From NCBI GenBank assembly GCA_964568795.1, contig CAZMRQ010000053.1, forward strand, positions 1 through 8,204: 8,204 bases of DNA, read 5' to 3'. Below are positions 6,602 to 8,204 of this stretch, piece after piece. How positions within the stretch are numbered: the first letter of the stretch is position 1; the number at the start of each line of letters is the position of its first letter. The stretch is from CAZMRQ01 sp964568795 (GTDB taxonomy: Bacteria; Pseudomonadota; Gammaproteobacteria; Comchoanobacterales; Comchoanobacteraceae). The notes beneath the pieces are model-generated. The model worked only from the letters and a program-made list of their open reading frames with translations. It did not search any database and was not told the origin of the DNA. The position numbers were made by a program, and so were the translations under genes.

Positions 6602-8134
6602 CTATATTGTCGCGATTTCTGATAAGGGTGCATCTATCATATTTTTCCATTCCCTCCAGAATGGATCGTTATACGCCTCTTCCGCACATTTTTTATGGTA
6701 TTCTGCACGACTTTCATCCCCTAAACTTTCATAACAGATTGAAGCATATTTATGCGCAAAGTAGTGATCTGGTTTTGCTTGTATGGCATTATTAAAACCA
6801 ATTAATGCAGTATCGTAATTACCAAGCCTTAAGTCAGAATTATAGACAAAATTAAGCTCAAGATTGAACAAATACACAACTGACTGCAATCCTTTTTCTG
6901 TAAAATGCTCAGTTTCAATAATTGCCTTTTTGTAGTCACAGTGCGTAAAATCCCCTTTTAAATAGCCTCCATCAACAGATTTTGCCAGCAACTCACTTCC
7001 GGTAATTGGTGTAGCGACATTTGGCCTAAACCAATTTGCATAAGTAGACCTCAAAAACAACCTACTCTCCTCAAGGTGCTCTACTGTCTCGCCCGGCTGA
7101 CCAATAACCAAATTACAGTCTGTATAAATTCCTATTTCACGGCAATCACTAGTCACTCTCTTGACGATATCAAGATTAAGTGGCTTTCTCATTATTTTTT
7201 GCAAGACCTCATAACTTCCGGACTCAACAGCCAAGACCAATTGATCTGTGCCAACCGCCTTTATTCTCTCTAACATAGGTTTTTTTAGGGCATAAAGTGC
7301 AAGCGAGTTTGGGAAAAAAGCGGTTAGACCCATATCAATTAGCATTCCAAGAATTTCATACGCTCTGCGTGGATCCCCCATAAAATGATCATCTTCAATC
7401 GCTACTGTCTGAAGAGCATACCTATTCTTCATCCATGTAAGATCCTCTCTTAATCTATCAATGCTCTGATATCTCATCTTTTTTCCATGCACTGTATCTT
7501 GAGCACAGAAGGAGCAGCTATATGGACACCCTCTAGAAGTCATTATATTAAATGTTAGACCCTTTGTTGCCAGTACTGGATACGCATTAATTGTTGGATT
7601 TAATGAATAACCAGACAAATCACAAAGCTCATAATTAGGAAGTGGTATCTCATCTAGATCCTCGATCAAATCGTGTGAAAATTCCTGTATTTTGATATTT
7701 TTTTGCCCAAGGGTTACTAATCCACGCCCCACTCGTGAAGAGTCTTCACCAATAGATTTATCTTTGGTAATCCAAGATCCATCTATCTTCAGCTGCTTCA
7801 CCCTGTCATCAGCATTCACTAGTCTAACTAGTGGGCGCTCGCCCTCTCCGAAACACAAAGCATGAAAATCATCCGTATCAGCATATATTTGGTGGTACAT
7901 GTTAGTTGGAAGGAATCCTCCACCAACAACCAAGGAGTTTGGGAATAGGGTACGACAAATAGTGGCGAGCTTAATCATGCTGTCATAAGCCGTGCCAAAC
8001 AACGCTGAAATACCTACAATGTCAGGCATGAAATCTTCTTTCTGAATAGTTTCAAGTTTTTCTACAAAATAATATTTAAAGTCGCTATAATCAAAATCGG
8101 TCACTTTGTTCAGATCTACATTAAAATCAATCAT
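6602..8134 (-). CDS. B12-binding-type radical SAM enzyme with C-terminal TPR-like repeats
   Basis: A 510-residue member of the cobalamin-dependent radical SAM class, enzymes that often methylate unreactive carbons or phosphorus. Residues 1-130 are the cobalamin-type Rossmann domain: DIVGISALFG at 38-47, LVVGGGFLP at 68-76 and FGEGE at 95-99. PLPNYEL (164-170) is the usual linker motif. The radical SAM core has C203, C207 and C210 (SRGCPYSCSFC), then IEDDHFMGD at 246-254 and VESGS at 303-307. Residues 436-487 look like one to two TPR helical hairpins (NYDTALIGFNNAIQAKPDH), probably for protein contacts. The protein starts at what is normally the end of the domain's second strand (IDFNVDLN), so roughly 40 residues, including strand one, seem to be missing. 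An in-frame stop at 8162-8164 excludes an upstream extension, and AAGG lies 11 bases before the ATG. The gene may be 5'-truncated. Its stop abuts the reductase remnant. Confidence 0.85.
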   Translation of the reverse strand: MIDFNVDLNKVTDFDYSDFKYYFVEKLETIQKEDFMPDIVGISALFGTAYDSMIKLATICRTLFPNSLVVGGGFLPTNMYHQIYADTDDFHALCFGEGERPLVRLVNADDRVKQLKIDGSWITKDKSIGEDSSRVGRGLVTLGQKNIKIQEFSHDLIEDLDEIPLPNYELCDLSGYSLNPTINAYPVLATKGLTFNIMTSRGCPYSCSFCAQDTVHGKKMRYQSIDRLREDLTWMKNRYALQTVAIEDDHFMGDPRRAYEILGMLIDMGLTAFFPNSLALYALKKPMLERIKAVGTDQLVLAVESGSYEVLQKIMRKPLNLDIVKRVTSDCREIGIYTDCNLVIGQPGETVEHLEESRLFLRSTYANWFRPNVATPITGSELLAKSVDGGYLKGDFTHCDYKKAIIETEHFTEKGLQSVVYLFNLELNFVYNSDLRLGNYDTALIGFNNAIQAKPDHYFAHKYASICYESLGDESRAEYHKKCAEEAYNDPFWREWKNMIDAPLSEIATI

Positions 8135-8204
8135 TCTATTATCAACCTTACCCCCGGTTATTCACCAAACCGTCATTTCAACGGCTGATTCGCCCACATT
8201 CCCA
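8135..8204. other. Unassigned DNA upstream of the radical SAM gene, possible edge of another element
   Basis: No frame here supplies the missing N-terminus of the radical SAM protein. On the minus strand one frame is open from the window edge to TGA at 8162-8164 (ends ESAVEMTVW), which could be the 3' end of an upstream gene. The sequence has more G+C than the gene it precedes and contains a short inverted repeat, CCGT/ACGG with a seven-base loop. It might be the end of a mobile element, but only 70 bases are visible and I cannot name one. Confidence 0.3.

Noticed and set aside
6357..6734. A 125-codon open frame on the plus strand across the reductase remnant.
   Set aside because: It lies opposite the remnant and the end of the radical SAM gene, both recognisable on the minus strand, and its translation has no recognisable domain.
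1..8204. tRNA, rRNA, CRISPR arrays, riboswitches and complete insertion sequences.
   Set aside because: I saw no cloverleaf, no regularly spaced repeats, no transposase and no paired terminal repeats. Nearly all of the window is coding, and no gene-free stretch exceeds about 120 bases once the small ORF and the remnant are counted.

Overview
All recognisable genes in this window lie on the minus strand, so the window reads from high to low coordinates. Starts are ATG or GTG with Shine-Dalgarno cores of the AGGAG/GGAG/AAGGA type, and the genes are tightly packed. This fits a bacterium, probably a proteobacterium, but the sequence does not fix a species. The content is typical of an accessory surface-polysaccharide or unusual-sugar locus: a glycosyltransferase, an extended-SDR sugar-nucleotide enzyme, a sugar C-methyltransferase-type protein, a GDP-mannose-hydrolase-like Nudix protein, a HAD phosphatase and two radical SAM enzymes.

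Layout in the direction of transcription. 8204-8135: about 70 bases of unassigned DNA, perhaps the edge of another element. 8134-6602: a B12-binding-type radical SAM enzyme with a TPR-like tail, which appears to lack the first part of its cobalamin domain. 6598-6411: the last ~60 codons of an aldo/keto reductase, a gene remnant joined directly to the radical SAM stop codon. 6420-5275: a methyltransferase of the zinc-finger/C-methyltransferase family. 5278-4760: a Nudix hydrolase with a GTG start overlapping the methyltransferase stop. 4719-4540: a 59-codon ORF ending 6 bases before the next gene. 4533-3397: a radical SAM enzyme with a SPASM/twitch-like cysteine tail. 3382-2573: an unrecognised 269-residue protein. 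2539-1451: an NAD-dependent epimerase/dehydratase lacking the usual catalytic tyrosine. 1416-739: a HAD phosphatase. 622-1: a family 2 glycosyltransferase cut by the window edge.

From the methyltransferase to the HAD phosphatase the genes overlap or are separated by at most 40 bases, so they probably form one operon. My reading is a pathway that builds, edits or clears an unusual nucleotide sugar and hands it to a glycosyltransferase. The most interesting spot is 4540-4763. There a small ORF, preceded by a plausible promoter, sits immediately in front of a SPASM-like radical SAM gene and an unknown gene. This is the arrangement expected of a ribosomal peptide and its maturase, although sugar chemistry remains the more conservative explanation for the radical SAM enzyme. 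Remnants and patchy base composition show the locus was assembled from several sources.
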